DNA of 64,000 nt from Coptis chinensis (Eukaryota > Streptophyta > Magnoliopsida > Ranunculales > Ranunculaceae): the NCBI GenBank assembly GCA_015680905.1, contig JADFTS010000051.1, positions 90,479-154,478 of the forward strand, in the 5' to 3' direction. The notes under the pieces were generated by a model. It was not told where the DNA came from. It was given only the letters and a program-made list of their open reading frames with translations, and did no database searches. Made by a program: the position numbers and the translations under genes. Below, in pieces: positions 44,601-55,828 of the stretch; positions within the stretch are counted from its first letter, which is position 1, and each line of letters opens with the position of its first letter.

Positions 44601-47600
44601 TTCATACACAACTCAACCCGTGGAGCTTCTCAATTCATTGGGCTTTGATAGCTCTAAGAACCATATATTGCTAATGAAAGATTCCGGGGTCAACGTGGGC
44701 GAAGGTGATCATCATCAGCCTGATAACGGTGACAATGGAAAGATCCTCAATCAGGCATTCCCACGTATTGATAATGAAAGTCCTGGAAAACATCCTAGCA
44801 CTTCATACCAACCAGATGGTTATCAAAACATTGAGGTGCATTCAAACTTGGAGGAATCTGAAGGTTAGCGACTTCAACCTGAATTCTTGATTGCGTACCT
44901 GCACGAATGATGGGTGCTCGATCTATCTTTGAAATATCTACTAATTAGTAAAATGTGTTACTGATCCTCTTCCAATTTATTTCAGGTGTGCCATCACCAT
45001 CAGGACGAGGTCAAAAGACCGCTGAAGCTGGTGATCTGCAACGGACTCAAACATTAGGACAAAGGATTATGGGTAATATGATGGACAACCTTTTAGTCAG
45101 AAGTCTAACCTCTAAATCGAGGAGTCGTCCTTCAGATGCTTTGGTACCATCTTCTCCTGTCAAGGTATTGGGTGTGTTGATTATCAACTTTGGTCTTGTT
45201 TGCATTCTAGTCAAACAGAAAATTTTCCCTCCTGCTAAGGATTTTTTCAAGACTAGTTCTTTTTCTGGCAGCTGTCACAGAATGTACAGTTTCAAGAAAC
45301 ACATGTTCTTTCTCCAAATTGGCCTTCATCAATTTGATTATTTCATTTGTCTTCATTCTTGGGGTGTATGCACAGTACTGTGGAGTGTGGACTTAGTAGG
45401 TTCATTAGGCTGTGCCTGCCTCAAGTTAGACCTTCGTTTCTTTGAGAGGTTGAGAATTTGAGATTGAGTTAGCACTCCAGCCATATATTTGGGCTATTGT
45501 TAGGTGTCTGCTCATAGTTAGATAAACCTCCTTGTAGTTTGGGCTTTGAGACAAAGTAGCTGTCATTGATCAAGAAGTCTGGAGGCGAGTGTGAATAACC
45601 TTGAAGAAGGATATTGAGGTATAGGTTGAGTGTGAATAACCCTATAGGTGCTGCTACCCTACACCTCCAATAGCGTTCCTACTCAACCACCCCCATGAGA
45701 AGTGTGATGGATATCTGAAAATGCTTTGATGCAAGTAGAATATTGGTCGTCTCTTAAGAACTTTGGCATTTGAGATAGAACCCGAGTATCTGACTGAGGT
45801 GGATCTAAAATTCTGGCGCAGCCTTCACCCCTTTAGTCCACACCATAGTCCGGGATTTGGAATTGTCACGTCTCAGGTGTATACTGGCCCAAATGACCAG
45901 TAATTAAGCTTATTGCATGGTTAGACTGTAGATTGGCCCTTGAGGTGATCGCTATTTTGTACGTGATTTTGATCTATTCTATTATGTTTTTCAGATAAAG
46001 AATACAATACAAGACTACTAGAGTAAGAGATTTAGCTAGCTAATACTTGCAGGAGTTCTTATTGCGTGGTTTTGAAAATATTTGTGCTTTGTGATATATA
46101 TATGATTAGTATGCTATTTAGTAAGTTATTTAGTTTCTTTGTTTGATACATCTGCAGCTAATGACGGTGATTTTTATTTTTTTTTTTTTTAATATTATAT
46201 TTATTTATTTATTTTTCTGTTATTGATTGTATGCCCTCAAAGATTCCTGATGCCATCGAATCTGATCTGAAGAATGAGGAGGAAAGTTCACTGTGGGGAA
46301 CAGTTAGAGGCAAATGCATCACTCAGCTTCTACTTCTAGGTGCCATTGATAGTATTCAGGTGCTTATCAATTTTCCACTTGAGCCTGGCGTGGTGGTATT
46401 TCTATCCATTTCGATTCAGTTCAAGTAGTTGACAAAATTAACATTATCGGCTCCATGTAACTTGGACCTTCTATTACTTGTATTACTTATTTGCTACATG
46501 CAAGTAGGTATGCTCTTGTTTGGATCAGCATTCACAAATTTGTTTGATTTCACAAGTCTTGTGAAGCAGAATACACTGTGTTTCAGCTGCAACATTCCAA
46601 TAATAATATGTTCTTGCTGAGACATTTCATCCTTTAGAGCATTTTGGGAGCATTCTTAATGTTCTATTCTGGAACATTGAAATACTGCTTTATCTGTTTG
46701 AAATATTCTGAAAAAAACATAGTTTTCCCGCTTCGAGTCCAGTAGTCTAACCATAGCAAGGTTCAGGGCTGAAGAAGAAAATTTGTAAAAAGAGTTAAAT
46801 AAAAAAGAGAAGAAAAATGAAAAATTTAAGTTGTTGTATTCACTTACCGGACACTGGAGTTTAAGAGAAATGGTTTGTAAATGCAGAAGAAATACTGGAG
46901 CAAACTGAAGGCCCAACAGAAGATCGCCATAATGGACATTTTGCTTTCAGTTCTAGAGTTTTCTGCTTCTTACAATTCATATTCCAGTCTCAGAATACGT
47001 ATGCACTACATTCCTGCTGAAAGGTAGGCAACATATGCATATCTAGATTCACTTGCTTTCTTTCATTATTTTCTAATTTCCACAATCTTTGCCCAGGCCG
47101 CCTCTGAATCTTCTTCGCCAAGAATTAGCAGGAACTAGCATTTATTTGGATATTTTACAAAAGACAACTTCAAGCTTTACTACTAACATTGAGAATCCAG
47201 TGGAGAGGAATGCTTCTGTTGGTTTAGATATGACCTCCGTTAATGGTAGAAATTATAGTAAAAATATAAATGCAGATGAGAAGCTCGAGGGCATAGCCGA
47301 AGAGAAACTAGTTTCTTTCTGTGGACAGATACTGAAGGAGGCGTCTGATCTCCAATCTGGCACAGGAGAGTCTGCTAATGTCGACATTCATCGAGTACTG
47401 GAATTACGTTCTCCAGTTATTGTTAAGGTATATTTTTCCGTCAGAAATCTACTAATTTTTTTTATATAGCTCTTGCTACATATCTAGTGTGAAATCTGAA
47501 CTAGTTTTGATGCACTTTTGTTCTTTTAGTTCTTGTTACTTCTTTCTATATCTTTTTCTCCATTATTACTCGAGGAACTCTGGACTTTACTGAGATAACC

Positions 47601-49417
47601 ATTGTGGTCTAAGGTTTTTTAATGTGTGGGTTTTATACCACAATAATGGCTAGGTGGCTTACAGTCATGGCCGTTATAGGCCATTGAATTAGGAAAACCA
47701 AAGAAATAATTGCCAATGGCGCTCACAAGTATAAAATTACGTAATAATAAAGACAATTGGAAAAAGAGGTGGATAAGACTATATGAGCATTTATAAAGTG
47801 ATGCCCGTCTTCTAAATGTTGCACAATTAAATTTCTACTGTGACATGAGAGTTGGTAAATTTAGTGACTGGGGCATCTTTTCATATTAAGCAGCAGCTTG
47901 CTTGTAACAACGCACCACTACCACGCCGATGTTGTTCCCGGACATACCAATCCGATGGCTGAAGCCGACAGGTTTTGGCCCCATCCCTGACTATGGTGGT
48001 TTCCTCAAAACTCAAAAGGCTTCAACATAAGTAAAAGGTAGATCAGCACAATTTATCCAGGATCCAAGACAGCTTCCTTTCTGAAGGACTAAATCAGTAA
48101 ATCCCACAGGTTTCGACGTTGCTACCTTCGGCCTATGTCCCAAGTCCTGATCTCATGAGATCAATATCAGTGCTGGGGTGCACTATTTAAGGGGTTGTTT
48201 GGGTATAAGCAGGAAGGCAGAGGAGGAAAGCCATATCTAACTGATCTCTCGCTTAAGTTATAGTCAACTCCAGTTGAAAATTCCTCTATAGAATTTCTTT
48301 TAAGATGGTGCAGAAGTCTTTTTACTGAACTTGCAGAAAGAGCTTATCCAGCAGCAGAAATTGAATTTAGACTAATGAATCCGCCTCTTCTTCCACTTCT
48401 TCACCCATTAGAGAAAGCTTCCTAATGGCTCTCTCCTTTTTATCCAAACACCCCTAAAATTAAGTCACGTTAAAGTTTGTGGTTGTTTCCGTATAGTAGA
48501 ACAATACTAAAGCAAGCTTCCTTCAGTATATAAGAACAAAAGTAAAATAAGGTCTGTTTTTGTATATTAGAGCAACACTAAAGTTAGTTTGAGGTCTATT
48601 CCGGGACAAGGGACACATTGGCTGATCTTAAGCAATCTTCTTCCCATCCATTCATCATGCAGGACGAACGAGCAGTTCATCATAGAGCAATACTGTACGG
48701 ACTTTTTATATTAGAACAATACTAAATTAAGTTTGCGGTTCAAACTTACCTTAGTATACTTTGAGGTCTGTTCCTGTATACTAGAACAATCCTTAGCGTC
48801 GTCCCCAGCACAGGTTTAGGCATGCATTTGGAGAAGGAGAGAGGGGGTGGGTGTTAACCGGATTTGGGTTTAACCATGACTTTGGAATTGGGACATGTGC
48901 AAGTATAAATGCCGAAGAGGTTGTCCAAGTATATTACTAAAAGAATTGCTGAGTATTTGATTTGCACAGTGATGTAGATTTAAGTCTTTGAAAGGAGGAA
49001 GAAACGATTAATTGATTGGCAGTAGTTTGATTACTAGACATTTTAGCGTTGATGCTTAACTTCTTCAGTTGTTCTGATGAAAATAAGTGTTCGTATAACT
49101 ATGTTCAGGTACTCAAAGGCATGTGCCTTATGAACAGCCAGGTTTTCAGAAAGCATTTAAAAGAATTTTATCCGTTGATTACCAAGCTTGTGTGCTGTGA
49201 CCAGGTACTCTACTACCAAGACTTTCATTAATGTATGTTTAACTTTCGTGCTATAAGGTCTCGCACTTTGAATAGCTCTAGTCATTCGGGCAATTTTCGT
49301 GATGATGATGTGATCAGTCTGTTACTAATGCTAGTATTTCTTTATCCGTTTCAGATGGATGTTCGTGGAGCTGTTGGTGATCTCTTTAGTATTCAACTGA
49401 CCTCACTCTTACCATAG
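29602..49417 (+). CDS. BIG5: ARF guanine-exchange factor BIG5/MIN7/BEN1
   Basis: Thirty-three exons: 29602-29710, 29805-29868, 29964-30198, 30311-30432, 30519-30577, 31408-31465, 31552-31636, 32609-32824, 32944-33002, 33114-33183, 33348-33416, 33948-34070, 34163-34216, 34323-34411, 34584-34679, 34776-34874, 34980-35180, 37516-37626, 37702-37886, 38537-39160, 39324-39741, 41726-41965, 42088-42211, 42315-42463, 43437-43793, 44274-44440, 44595-44863, 44986-45164, 46243-46359, 46887-47023, 47097-47427, 49109-49204, 49355-49417. The model would give about 1791 residues, close to Arabidopsis BIG5. Seen: N-terminal [18 protein letters not shown] region, HUS box [15 protein letters not shown] (exon 15), Sec7 domain in exons 18-20 with the glutamic finger [20 protein letters not shown] and [13 protein letters not shown], then the long HDS helical repeats. 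The family loads GTP on ARF GTPases at the trans-Golgi/early endosome. In Arabidopsis it serves PIN recycling and immunity and is the target of the Pseudomonas effector HopM1. Exon 15 lacks one base at GAGAGG (34591-34596, expected GAGAAGG), which gives a stop at 34621-34623 after 483 codons. All other exons are in frame, so this is a base-call error or a young null allele. Confidence 0.93.
35975..36660 (+). mobile_element. L1 LINE 3' fragment in BIG5 intron 17
   Basis: Translation gives [19 protein letters not shown] and then GESVNISLF and [11 protein letters not shown]. These are degenerate forms of the plant LINE zinc-knuckle stretch (G-ILTIDNLRKR, GESVDHLLLHC, LW). It is followed by LEHVTFCN-type matter and a 3' UTR phrase, CTATACTTTACCGATCCAAG, near 36629. 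The copy is 5'-truncated and out of frame at many points. It lies in the sense direction of BIG5 and swells intron 17 to 2.3 kb. Confidence 0.7.
37081..37490 (+). mobile_element. Second L1 LINE 3' end in BIG5 intron 17
   Basis: This aligns with 36280-36500 of the neighbouring fragment (both contain TTAGCCTCATG, TTTGGAGCATGTT and TTGGTTGGAGAGGAAT) and is better preserved. One frame reads [18 protein letters not shown] and AFVFRWES, the usual C-terminus of plant L1 ORF2. The 3' UTR phrase AGTTATACTTTACCGAT is followed by a 13-A tail at 37476-37488, only 27 bp before BIG5 exon 18. That tail must lie between the branch point and the acceptor, or close to it. Confidence 0.75.
41262..41393. repeat. 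Palindromic GTGTCCGACACGG repeat, copy 2
   Basis: In BIG5 intron 21. Blocks CAGACACGGATCCTTGTGTC, TGTATCCGACACACGG, CCGTGTGTGTCTGCCACGGA and GATATGTATCGGACACGG occur in the same order as in the DUF547-gene copy at 7962-8142. It is non-coding; the open frames on both strands are incidental. Confidence 0.6.
42565..42583. repeat. (GT)n microsatellite
   Basis: A run of alternating G and T in BIG5 intron 24, extended by interrupted GTGTG matter to about 42596. Confidence 0.8.
43794..43795 (+). other. GC 5' splice site of BIG5 intron 25
   Basis: Exon 25 ends TTCTACAAG and the next bases are GCATGC, while exon 26 resumes in frame after TGTACAG with GAGGTCTGT (NTFYK-EVCFM, as in the family). The only donor that keeps the frame and the protein is therefore GC, the minor U2-type GC-AG class. 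The AAG before it strengthens pairing to U1. Confidence 0.75.
44018..44153 (-). mobile_element. tRNA-derived SINE, copy 1
   Basis: Read on the minus strand it opens GCAGGTGCCGACTAGCAAAGT. It carries an A box TAGCAAAGTCGG and a B box GGCTCGAACCC about 40 bp apart, then a tRNA-unrelated tail ending CCAATAAAAAAA. A related copy lies at 52551-52683. Such RNA-polymerase-III promoter boxes with an A-rich tail define plant SINEs. It lies antisense in BIG5 intron 25. Confidence 0.75.
44459..44617 (+). repeat. Tandem duplication across BIG5 exon-27 acceptor
   Basis: The segment at 44461-44528 (TTCTGCGCTACTGTTGATTG to TTCTTCATACACAA) is repeated at 44548-44612, where it forms the true intron end and first bases of exon 27. 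Both copies keep TCTTATTTAAG, so the intron carries a second, upstream copy of the 3' splice site followed by a few exon-like bases. Confidence 0.8.
47428..49108 (+). other. BIG5 intron 31 with degenerate repeats
   Basis: This is a long intron without coding sequence. Between about 48480 and 48800 a phrase of the kind GGTCTGTTTTTGTATATTAG followed by AGCAACACTAAAG occurs four to five times with changes (near 48485, 48553, 48703, 48768). It is an old short tandem or a repeated LTR scrap. The 47885-48170 part (TACCACGCCGATGTTGTTCC onward) looks transposon-derived but I cannot name it. Confidence 0.45.
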
Positions 49418-49764
49418 TTTTATCTTCTAGGGTGTTTTTTCATCATTGCTTCTGATTAGAGAGCTGAACCTACGCATCATGAGCATGACTCCAAAGCATG
49501 AAAGCCAAATTTTGTGGGGGTGATACAGTATTTGAAATAGTTAAACTAAGAGTGGTGATTCAGAGCTTAAGTTTCTTCTCCGGCATTGCTGGTTTGTATT
49601 CATTGATTTCCAAAACTGTCTAACTATTATGTGTTTAAGGTTACAGAAGCCTGAAATTTCAACATCATAGTAAATTGGCAATGCTTACTGGGTTTTAAAT
49701 GAGTGTTGTAATAAGGTATTTGAAGACCTCCTATTGGAAGACCGTAATCCCATCCTTGCCTTTG

Positions 49765-49950
49765 GAAGAGTACACCTCTCTGTTACTGTTGGTACTAAGA
49801 CAATTAGGATTGACTTTTTACTGTTGAACGGTCCGTTTCCATACCAATAGTCAATAGACCATTAAATTCTAGGCCGAGATTGGATACATGGAATGGGAGC
49901 AGTGGTATCTTCGTTCCATCGGGCAATAAAGTTTCACCTTCGTTTGTAAT
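49765..49950 (+). pseudogene. Ty3/gypsy aspartic protease scrap
   Basis: Two in-frame stops interrupt a peptide with GRVHLSVTVGTKTIRIDFLL and ILGRDWIHGMGAVVSSFH, matching the plant Ty3/gypsy retropepsin end (YN-ILGRDWIH-M-AV-S--H). It starts about 350 bp after the BIG5 stop, and no other gypsy domain is seen around it. Confidence 0.7.
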
Positions 49951-51237
49951 GATCAAATGGCAAGTGGTACGGGGAAGTACTATCAAAGTATCAATCAGTG
50001 AACTGAAGGAGGGTACGCCAATAGGAAACAACTATTGTGGATAAAGCAGTCTAAACTCTAAAGCCCCTGTAATGATTTGGAAATAAAGGGTGAATACAGT
50101 AGCGCAATCAAGCCTTCATTTAACATAAAAATTTCCTTCGTTTAAATCACTAGGAGTATCCTTTAGAGTCCTGTGTTATTGATGATCCATTTTGTGTTTG
50201 GCAGACCCCGGCTCAATTTGGGGTCTGTAATTATGTTGGGTGCAACATAGAGTTTTGGGCAGACCCCATCACCAAAGCCCGCACAAAAATAAATCGGACA
50301 TAACCAGTTACAACCAACCAGCATTCGTCTTCGTCTCCTCCACTCTACCAAATTGTGTGAATTTCTTCGCCCTCTCAATCTCTGTTGACATTTGGATTGG
50401 CTCCCGATACTGTCGTGTTCTCCCTCTCGAGCATGTCGAGCTTATATGCATTCGGGCTCACTTTTTTTTTTGTCAGAATCACTGTTTGCTATTCAAAAAT
50501 TAAAATCTGAAGCCTTGTACGATTCACACTGGTCCTTCAGATTACATGTCATTTGGAACTCATTCTTCACAAACTGACCCTATAAATGTGTAGGAGATAG
50601 TTAGTTCGGCGTGAGCCATAGATAGCCACTTTTACCATGTCTTTGTAGTTTGTAAAACACCTCGATGATTAGCAATTGTTCTTGGAAAAAGATGAACTTC
50701 ATTGTGACATATTAAGAAGACAAGAAATCATGTCATTATGATACTCTGTGAAGGTCTGATCTACTTTTCTTTTCCGTTAGTTTATCCAATTGGTTTCAAC
50801 ATGGGAGTCTAACCAGAGCGAATGGAACTTTATAAGCTGGTGTAGCTTTCTGTGATTATAATTAAAGTTTACATTAAGACCTGCATGATCTGTAAACATT
50901 TAATGGGCTGATGACTCTGGAAAATTTGGTGGGAAAGCCTGAGGAAGCAAATACCAAATTGCATGGTGTGGGAATGGCGGGATGCCTTGTCAGGCTGAGG
51001 AATTGGAATTACTGGAAGCCCCCATGTACTAGCCTAAAATTTCATTTAAGTTCACTAGTTGTACACTTGTACTTAACTTCCTCTTTCATTTCATGACACA
51101 TATGGGCAGCAAGGGCGCTTTCATAAAGTTCAAAGCTCCTGACATGAAACCAAATATAACTACCTTAACTACCTTTACTAAAGTGGTGAGTATCTAGCAA
51201 ATGTGAAATTTTAGTCTATGCTTTTGTCAGATTTTCT
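49951..51237. other. Spacer downstream of BIG5
   Basis: No gene recognised. The stretch 50185-50260 contains TTTGGCAGACCCC and TTTTGGGCAGACCCCATC, resembling the tip sequence of the foldback element at 27948-28686, so a decayed relative may be present. The 61-codon frame at 50911-51096 matches nothing I know. Confidence 0.4.
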
Positions 51238-51272
51238 AGGGTTTAGGGTTTAGGGTTTTAGGGTTTAGGGCT
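51238..51272. repeat. Short interstitial telomere-like repeat
   Basis: Four to five copies of the plant telomere heptamer in the form GGGTTTA(GGGTTTT), one with an extra T. It is too short to be a chromosome end. It could be a telo-box or a repair scar. Confidence 0.8.
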
Positions 51273-51848
51273 CATGATGTATAGGCTATCATTTATATAG
51301 AATTATAGATGATATGCAGTTATGCACATTCTTAAAAACGTTAAAAATACAAAGAAGAATATGTCGAAATTTCAAAAGAAATGATTTGTGTTGAGATGTT
51401 ATAGTATTCGTTTTAATATGATTTGTGTCGAGATACTTTTTAATTAGGGTTTATCTCGTTCAATGAGAACTCTCTACTTTCCATTGATTCTTCGTTCCTT
51501 GTAAAAATCTCGTCCAATTATATCCAGCATGAAACTGAATTAACAAGTGAATAGGTCGAGAAATCAATGAACTAGTATTATCCTCTGTTCTTATAAAATT
51601 AAGGTGTCTAATTGAAGATTCACCGAGTAATCCCTTAAACACTCGGGTATGAAAAATGTAAGTACATATATTTACAAAGATTACAAATTCATCCTCGAAA
51701 GATTCTTGGGTACGTAGGTAATCATCTCCTTGGTTCAGTCTCGTCTCTCCTAACTTTGAAACTTCTTATGTTCCTTAGTGCTTTCTTCATCATATTGCTC
51801 TCGCTGTGTTGAAGTAGATTGTTGCCGAAACAATATCGAGTCTTTATG

Positions 51849-52081
51849 GGAATCAGGAAGTACTAGAAGAGTACTGAGCTTTTAATAAGGAAGCTTCCAT
51901 TTTCCAGTGCCTTGTCCGTGAAATTGCTCAGTATTTCAAGACTAATCTCCGTTTCCAGAGCTCTGCTGTTGCCGCTTTGCAAGAGGTTGCTGAGGCTTAT
52001 TTGGTCGGGCTATTTGAGGACACAAACCTCTATGCAATTCATGCGAAGCGGATCACTATCATGCCTAGAGTGATGAGTTAG
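51849..52081 (+). pseudogene. Histone H3 pseudogene fragment
   Basis: The sequence encodes the histone fold of H3 from IRKY onwards: [50 protein letters not shown] and [11 protein letters not shown]. The Gln codon before KSTELL is TAG (51864-51866), two bases are inserted after the PF codon (near 51902), and after TIMP the frame stops at 52079-52081, so the last roughly 15 residues are lost. The N-terminal tail is missing. No intron interrupts the piece, so it may be a retrocopy, but neither a poly(A) tail nor a target duplication is evident. Confidence 0.85.
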
Positions 52082-52550
52082 GAGACGGAGTAAGATGTAA
52101 AACGCCATGTAATAATTCGTCACGAGTATGTAGAGTGTAGTTAAATAATTGATTGAAAAAGTAGCCAACCCCTTTTTGGCAACCACAGTGTCCAATCCAA
52201 GTTTAATTTGTCACCACGAAGTGATCGAACGTTAACTTGTACTTGTGAAGATTATAACATGTTATTGGTATAAACTGATTGATCATATTCTTCATTCTTA
52301 GCAATATGTTATTGTGTTGTGCTGAAGCCGACATAGTTATGGGCCGGGTCTCCTACTTATAAACGATTAGTGAGTTTGTCAGTTACTGTGATTTGAGAAT
52401 GTTATTATCTATTTAGAAATTTTGTTAAAAGAAGACAATTATATGTGTGCAGAAGGTGATCGCAAACATATTCCACCCAAAGTTATTTTTATTCTTATGA
52501 ATTCCAAAATGAGCGGTTATATATCGGAACAATGCAATCATAACATACTC

Positions 52551-52683
52551 GCAGGTGCCAACTAGCAAAGTTGGTAAAATATTTGGGTGATAATGATACC
52601 AACTAGAGCGATGGGGATTGAACTCTACCAACATCAAAGAGTTAGTGATCTCATTTAAAACATGTTAGGCAATAAAAATAATA
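52551..52683 (+). mobile_element. tRNA-derived SINE, copy 2
   Basis: GCAGGTGCCAACTAGCAAAG with A box TAGCAAAGTTGG, a weakened B box (GGATTGAACTC), AATCAAAGAGTT-type body and an AATAAAAATA tail. It matches the minus-strand copy at 44018-44153 along its whole length, which defines the family limits. Confidence 0.7.
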
Positions 52684-52762
52684 CCATATTCATTTACGGG
52701 TTCTTGTTTGCATATATAATGTTTAATGGTAATCAAAACACGATCAACATCTAAGTTACATG

Positions 52763-53254
52763 CAATGTTCTAAAAAATGCTAGGCGGTGGGAGAGCGCCT
52801 AGTGTCTAGGCTTTCTAGGCAGTGCCTAGATGGGCTAGTTGCTAGGCAGTTTTTTTCCCTAATATATATAATAATACACACATACTACAAGAAATGAAGA
52901 AAATCATTTACCATAACTCAAAAAATAATCGAACACAAACAAATATACTTATTACAAAAATGCGTAATAGTTGATGAATATTGACTTCATATAAAAACAT
53001 ACTCTCTGTTATAGTGCCATATAATTTACATTAGATTTAAGTCTTTTAAACTCATTCAAATCTTAAGCCTACAGGAGCCTTTATTTTTCGATATTTAATC
53101 ATTAAAAAAAAAAAAACTTGACTGGACCGCCTAGAAGCCGCCTAGCCTGCCTAATTGGTCCGCCTAGACTTGCTTAGTCGGTCCACCAATTTTTAAACGA
53201 CTTGTGCCTAGGCGAGTAGGTTGGGCACCGCCTAGACCGATTTTTAGAACAGTG
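52763..53254. mobile_element. 492-bp hAT MITE with CTAGGCGG arms
   Basis: Left end CAATGTTCTAAAAAATGC and right end (reverse complement) CACTGTTCTAAAAATCGG are followed on both sides by CTAGGCGGTG. Subterminal GCCTAG/CTAGGC motifs recur many times inside each arm. An 8-bp direct repeat GTTACATG (52755-52762 and 53255-53262) flanks it without mismatch. No coding capacity. Confidence 0.92.
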
Positions 53255-53454
53255 GTTACATGCATGCTAGAATGCTAGATAACCGAAGCCATAATGGAAT
53301 TATGGATGGACACTTGAAAAACAATTCTCCTGTAACAAGCACGAGATAATGAGGGTCGGATTACCGTCGAATGGGTTGGAATTTGAAATTTCGGGCACAG
53401 TGTGTATGAAAAAAATTGAGCTCTCTCGGGCTAGTTCCCGCTCTATTATTTGCT

Positions 53455-53620
53455 AAAAATACTGAACCCAAAGTTTAAAAATTTGAAAGAAGGATTTTAA
53501 AAACCCAAAGTTTAACTCATCCCGCTAGATATCAAAGAGGGGGAAGTAGCCCGAGATTTGACTGAACCCAAAGTTAAATTTAAAAATTCAACTGAACCCA
53601 AAGTTTATACCCGCTTAACT
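53455..53620. repeat. ACTGAACCCAAAGTTTA interspersed repeats
   Basis: The motif (A)CTGAACCCAAAGTT(TA)AA occurs at about 53461, 53561 and 53591, with a shortened copy AAACCCAAAGTTTAACTC near 53501, and is interleaved with AAAATTTGAA. The function is unknown. Confidence 0.5.
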
Positions 53621-53688
53621 CAAAATTTGAAGAAATTTGAGTTTTGAGAAAGGGAAACCCTATTCTTCTTGCACAAAATAGAAATAGA

Positions 53689-53704
53689 GAGAGAGAGAGA
53701 GAGA
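53689..53704. repeat. (GA)n microsatellite
   Basis: Eight GA dinucleotides in a row within AT-rich spacer. Confidence 0.8.
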
Positions 53705-55828
53705 AAATGTGTCATTAACTGGTCCTGACGGTCACGTTATTGGTAGTGGAGTTACAAGTTGCTGGTCATTTAATGGCCGCTAGCTCAATACAAGTAAGCC
53801 CTTGCTTATTTTTTCTCTTTCTTTCCGGACCAGTGAGTTGATGCTGAATGAATTGTTAGGTATTCTAGCATTACTTGTTAATATAATTTGTTGAGATACT
53901 AATGCATGTTGTTGACTAGAATTACATAAATCATAAATGTTAACATCTTAATTCGAAAATACATTGTTATGATTTAAATAATATAAAATGCAGTGGTTAT
54001 ATAGATCGAAGACCCTCTGTTTATCTCTAGTGTCTAGTCCTCTAAAGCAAAAAAGCTTAGACGTGAATGGTTGTCTGGACGTAAATTTGTACAAAGAGGA
54101 GGCAAGCACTGAAAATTTGAATAGTTAATAAGTTGTAACTATACTGTTGGATAAGAAGTGATTTAGAAAGCTGAGAGATTGATGTTTAGAGGTTAAGTAG
54201 TATGTAGAAGCTGAGGGTGTTGAGATATATTATTAGGAGTGATGACATATTGGTAAAAGACACGAAAGTTATCAAGATTGAAATAATTGAAGTAAGCAAA
54301 TCTATTAAGAAATGAGAAGTTTAGCTGTAATTAAGTTGGTGCCACGGTTGTGATCTGAGGGACAGTCCTTGTGTCATATACATGTTCAGTCTGGGTGATC
54401 CTATAAAGAGTTGATTAGGAATATGTATATAATACATAAAAATGAAATGGTAATGAGCATACGATATTGTAAACAAAGTAGCACAGGTTTCACCGTAATA
54501 CAAGTGTCCTTGATAATTCCCCTTTAATAATGTTTGCAAGATGGTGATCTCGAGTGTAGAAAAAAGTTTTTGGTAAGTCAGTAGCATTTGTAGCAGCTTG
54601 GTGTGGTTAGCTTAGGCATCATATTCTATAATGTGGCAAACTGTAGAGAAAATGATTCTAGTATATTGTCAGAGGTTAGCTTGGAGGATATTTTTATTTG
54701 AATATTAGACGATGAATATATATCCATATCAACTGGGTTTTAATTTCATAATTCCATGTTTAATATGAATGAAGATCATTTGGGTGAGTCGCCATCCTCT
54801 CGACTTTTGAGTGCCGTGCAATTAGTTGACTCTTACAAAATCTTATAGGTTCCATCAGAAGTAGTGAGCATTCTCGAACTTATAGCTTTGCTGGGAACTG
54901 AAACCTTGCAAAGTAAGGCTGTTAGGCGTAGGAAGAGAATGAGCATTAGCCAGAAAATTGGTCCTAAGTGGTTTGAAGTCTAGAGTAATTGCCTATACTT
55001 AGTTGTCTGTGCAGATGGGTGTGAAAGGGTTGTTTATAGAAATTTTTGGTCCTAATATGTTGTTAGAGAAAAAATATTTGTCTCGCTCAAGACTTTAGCC
55101 ACGCGCTTTGAATTTTTCCATATGTTGTGGTGGAAGTAAGTTTTGATGAATTTGTTTTGGTGTCGGAGAGTTGTGAAGGTGAGAATGCAGAGTCTAGGAT
55201 GAAGAAAGAAATGTCTGCAGTTTTACAGCTGTACTAGTTAATGAGTTGTGATCGAGGTTGTTGAATAAGACAGAGTGCATGCAGCTGTAGTTTGTTATAT
55301 TAAGTTTGTTTTATGATGCAATAAAAGTTGCTGTAGGGGTATGAATATTTGTTTTTCAAATACTCAGCCTCTATATGAATGTTCATGTTGTCATGTTTTG
55401 GGATGTGCACTGATATATAGATTAATCAATGACATGGCAGTTTATGCATGCATTAAATATTATGATTAAATCCATTTAACTTGTTATTTTGTTCTAGTGG
55501 TGGCTTTGGTGAATATTGGAAGACCAAAAAAGACCCCTTATGCAGTAAGGTAGATATATAAAATTAATTACACAGTTTTTTTACTCATCTTATTAAGGTC
55601 TAGGATGGAGAAGATGGTCGAAGTTAAGGGATGGACACGGAAGGTGTTTTGTAGTCATTGTGGTCTAGATGGTTTATGAAGCTTTTGTTTTGTTTGGATT
55701 TGTAAATGGCTAAACACCTATAGTTAAGATTTGTAGCGTTGAATGTCTTAATACATGATTTTACATATATATGGAACACGCTTGATGTATGCGTGTAGTG
55801 TTTACACAAGAATTGGTGTATTACAAAG
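53705..55828. other. Spacer without a recognised gene
   Basis: More than 2 kb of AT-rich sequence with short frames only. Phrases such as GGTGGCTTTGGTGAATATTG (55499-55518) could be scraps of the kinase relic that follows, but the homology is not clear by eye. I see no transposon ends or RNA gene. Confidence 0.4.

Noticed and set aside
53461-53610. ACTGAACCCAAAGTTTA repeats as a regulatory array
   Set aside because: Only three or four irregular copies and no gene nearby; listed as a plain repeat.
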